From assembly GCF_900104615.1 (NCBI RefSeq), contig NZ_LT629939.1, positions 2,543,135 through 2,575,644 of the forward strand: a stretch of 32,510 bases of DNA, read 5' to 3'. Position 1 is the first letter of the stretch, and each line of letters opens with the position of its first letter. Below the pieces are notes generated by a model. It ran no database searches. It was not told the DNA's origin and worked only from the letters and a program-made list of their open reading frames with translations. This DNA is from Merdimmobilis hominis. GTDB lineage: Bacteria; Bacillota; Clostridia; Oscillospirales; Ruminococcaceae. The position numbers were made by a program, and so were the translations under genes. Shown piece by piece: positions 31,326 through 32,510 of this stretch.

Positions 31326-32204
31326 ATGGGAAAATTGGTTCGCACCATCTCCGCCGACGGCGGGGTCATCTGCATCGCTGTGGACACCACCGATATGGTG
31401 GGCCGCGCGGAACAAATTCACAAAACCTCTGCCACCGTCACCGCAGCGCTGGGGCGGCTTTTGACCGCTGCCTCCATCATGGGCTGCACCCTGAAAGGGA
31501 AAGAGGATTCGGTCACCCTGCGCCTGGCGGGCAACGGCCCGGTAGGGTCGGTGATCGCTGTTTCGGACAGCGAGGGCAATGCCCGTGGCTATGTGACCAA
31601 TCCGGTGGTAGAAATCCCCCTCAACCAATACGGCAAGTTGGATGTGGCCGGCGCTGTGGGCAAGGAGGGGTATCTCTCGGTCATCCGGGACACCGGGATG
31701 AAGGATCCGTATATCGGCCATTCCCCTATTGTATCTGGGGAGATCGCCGAGGACATCACCTATTACTATGCCGTCAGCGAACAAATTCCCACCGTTTGCG
31801 GGTTGGGGGTGCTGGTCAATACCGACCTGACCGTTTTGGCGGCAGGTGGGTACCTGGTGCAGCTCTTGCCCGGCGCAGGGGAGGACACCATCGACCGGTT
31901 GGAGGAGAATATCAACGGGATGAAATCGGTCACCCAGATGCTCACCGATGGCCTCAGCCCCCAGGATATCGCTTTTTTAGCTCTCAAGGGATTTGATCCC
32001 CAGGTGCTGGATGAAACTACAGTGGAATACCGCTGTAACTGTTCCCGGGACCGGATGGAACGGGCGCTTATCAGTTTGGGCAGGGAAGAACTCCTCCGCT
32101 TGGCACAGGAACAGGAGGACACCGAGATGGTCTGCCATTTCTGTGGGCAGAAGCACCATTTCTCCAGCCGGGAACTCCGAGCGCTGGCGGGGGAGAAGGA
32201 ATAG
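31326..32204 (+). CDS. hslO: Hsp33 redox-regulated chaperone
   Basis: Cytoplasmic holdase activated by oxidation (292 aa, normal length). The C-terminal redox switch is complete: Cys237-x-Cys239 (CNC) and Cys270-x2-Cys273 (CHFC), which bind Zn2+ when reduced. The N-terminal domain matches the family (MGKLVRTISADGGVICIAVDTTDMV; HKTSATVTAALGRLLTAA; GNARGYVTNP). The start at 31326 was chosen because GGGAG lies 11 bases upstream and the resulting N-terminus fits the family; ATG 31308 (six residues longer) has no ribosome site. It is the third gene of the yerC-like/methyltransferase unit. The next element is the tRNA promoter, 106 bases downstream; I saw no clean terminator between. Confidence 0.96.
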   Translation: MGKLVRTISADGGVICIAVDTTDMVGRAEQIHKTSATVTAALGRLLTAASIMGCTLKGKEDSVTLRLAGNGPVGSVIAVSDSEGNARGYVTNPVVEIPLNQYGKLDVAGAVGKEGYLSVIRDTGMKDPYIGHSPIVSGEIAEDITYYYAVSEQIPTVCGLGVLVNTDLTVLAAGGYLVQLLPGAGEDTIDRLEENINGMKSVTQMLTDGLSPQDIAFLALKGFDPQVLDETTVEYRCNCSRDRMERALISLGREELLRLAQEQEDTEMVCHFCGQKHHFSSRELRALAGEKE

Positions 32205-32309
32205 CCTTCCCCCTGGCCGTCAATTGCCTAGAAATGGCATTCTGCCGCGGTTTTGCGCCTTCTTTCTTTGCAGAACCGAAAAAGATTCGAAATTTTTCCA
32301 AAAAAGGTG

Positions 32310-32338
32310 TTGACTTTTCACACTAGCCGTAGTATAAT
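32310..32338 (+). promoter_or_regulatory. tRNA operon promoter
   Basis: TTGACT (32310-32315), a 17-base spacer and a perfect TATAAT (32333-32338). The start near 32345 is about 40 bases before the first tRNA. It is the best-matching promoter in the window. Confidence 0.85.
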
Positions 32339-32383
32339 AAATTTCGTCGTCAGGGAAGAACAAAGCCTTCCACGATGAAAAGT

Positions 32384-32459
32384 GGGAGCATAGCTCAGCT
32401 GGGAGAGCATCTGCCTTACAAGCAGAGGGTCACAGGTTCGAGCCCTGTTGTTCCCACCA
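32384..32459 (+). tRNA. tRNA-Val (TAC)
   Basis: 76 bases with encoded CCA. The acceptor stem 32384-32390 pairs with TGTTCCC (one G-T pair). The anticodon stem TCTGC/GCAGA closes the loop CTTACAA with anticodon TAC at 32417-32419. The T arm is ACAGG-TTCGAGC-CCTGT. Confidence 0.96.
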
Positions 32460-32464
32460 AAAAT

Positions 32465-32510
32465 GGCCCGGTAGTTCAGTTGGTTAGAACGCTAGCCTGT
32501 CACGCTAGAG
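32465..32510 (+). tRNA. tRNA-Asp (GTC), cut by window end
   Basis: Begins GGCCCGGTAGTTCAGTTGG, five bases after the tRNA-Val. The anticodon stem CTAGC/GCTAG closes the loop CTGTCAC with anticodon GTC at 32499-32501. The variable region, T arm and 3' acceptor lie outside the window. Confidence 0.93.

Noticed and set aside
1-32510. CRISPR array, insertion sequence, prophage or integrative element
   Set aside because: No regularly spaced direct repeats, transposase, integrase or phage genes were recognised; gene order and composition look like core chromosome throughout.

Overview
The window looks like a chromosomal segment of a GC-rich, anaerobic, endospore-forming Clostridia member, most likely in the Oscillospiraceae/Ruminococcaceae range. 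Supporting signs are an NfnAB transhydrogenase, a SpoIVFA-like/SpoIVFB pair, the TIGR03960/TIGR03936 radical-SAM pair, a DUF1540 protein, a YerC/TrpR-like regulator, strong AGGAGG-type ribosome binding sites and sigma-A type promoters. No insertion sequence, prophage or CRISPR array is visible. The content is mostly core housekeeping.

Layout. (1) 1-2288: a SERCA-type Ca2+ P-type ATPase cut by the window start, ending at a bidirectional terminator. (2) 4246-2366, minus strand: a three-gene unit (SdpI-family membrane protein, zinc-ribbon protein, unknown exported protein) behind a clear promoter. (3) 4300-9949: a divergent promoter and two envelope genes, a GHL10-type lipoprotein and a 1279-residue protein joining a degenerate GHL10-like domain to an Amidase_3 domain and three BIG2 domains. 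(4) 10101-12538: nfnA-nfnB with a palindromic candidate operator. (5) 12541-14327: M23 peptidase (SpoIVFA-like) and M50 site-2 protease (SpoIVFB). (6) 14347-15200: a small membrane protein on the minus strand and a 0.5 kb intergenic region with three candidate promoters and long RNA hairpins. (7) 15201-17707: radical-SAM pair. (8) 17722-22124: rplS with a structured leader, lepB, rbgA, rnhB, yraN and an M19 dipeptidase. (9) 22141-23154: DUF1540 (minus) and a metallophosphoesterase. (10) 23186-30148: the proteostasis block tig-clpP-clpX-lon-engB, with intrinsic terminators or attenuators between members. (11) 30201-32204: yerC-like regulator, SAM methyltransferase and hslO (Hsp33). (12) 32310-end: a strong promoter and a tRNA run, Val(TAC) followed by Asp(GTC), which is cut by the window end.

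The genes group into protein quality control (tig, clpP, clpX, lon, hslO), ribosome assembly (rplS, rbgA, engB), envelope and secretion (lepB, GHL10 proteins, amidase, M23), sporulation signalling (spoIVFA-like/spoIVFB) and redox balance (nfnAB). The least explained parts are the GHL10-amidase-BIG2 fusion, the SdpI/zinc-ribbon/unknown operon, and two structured noncoding stretches (14864-15200 and 26785-26980). All function calls come from reading motifs; no database search was run.
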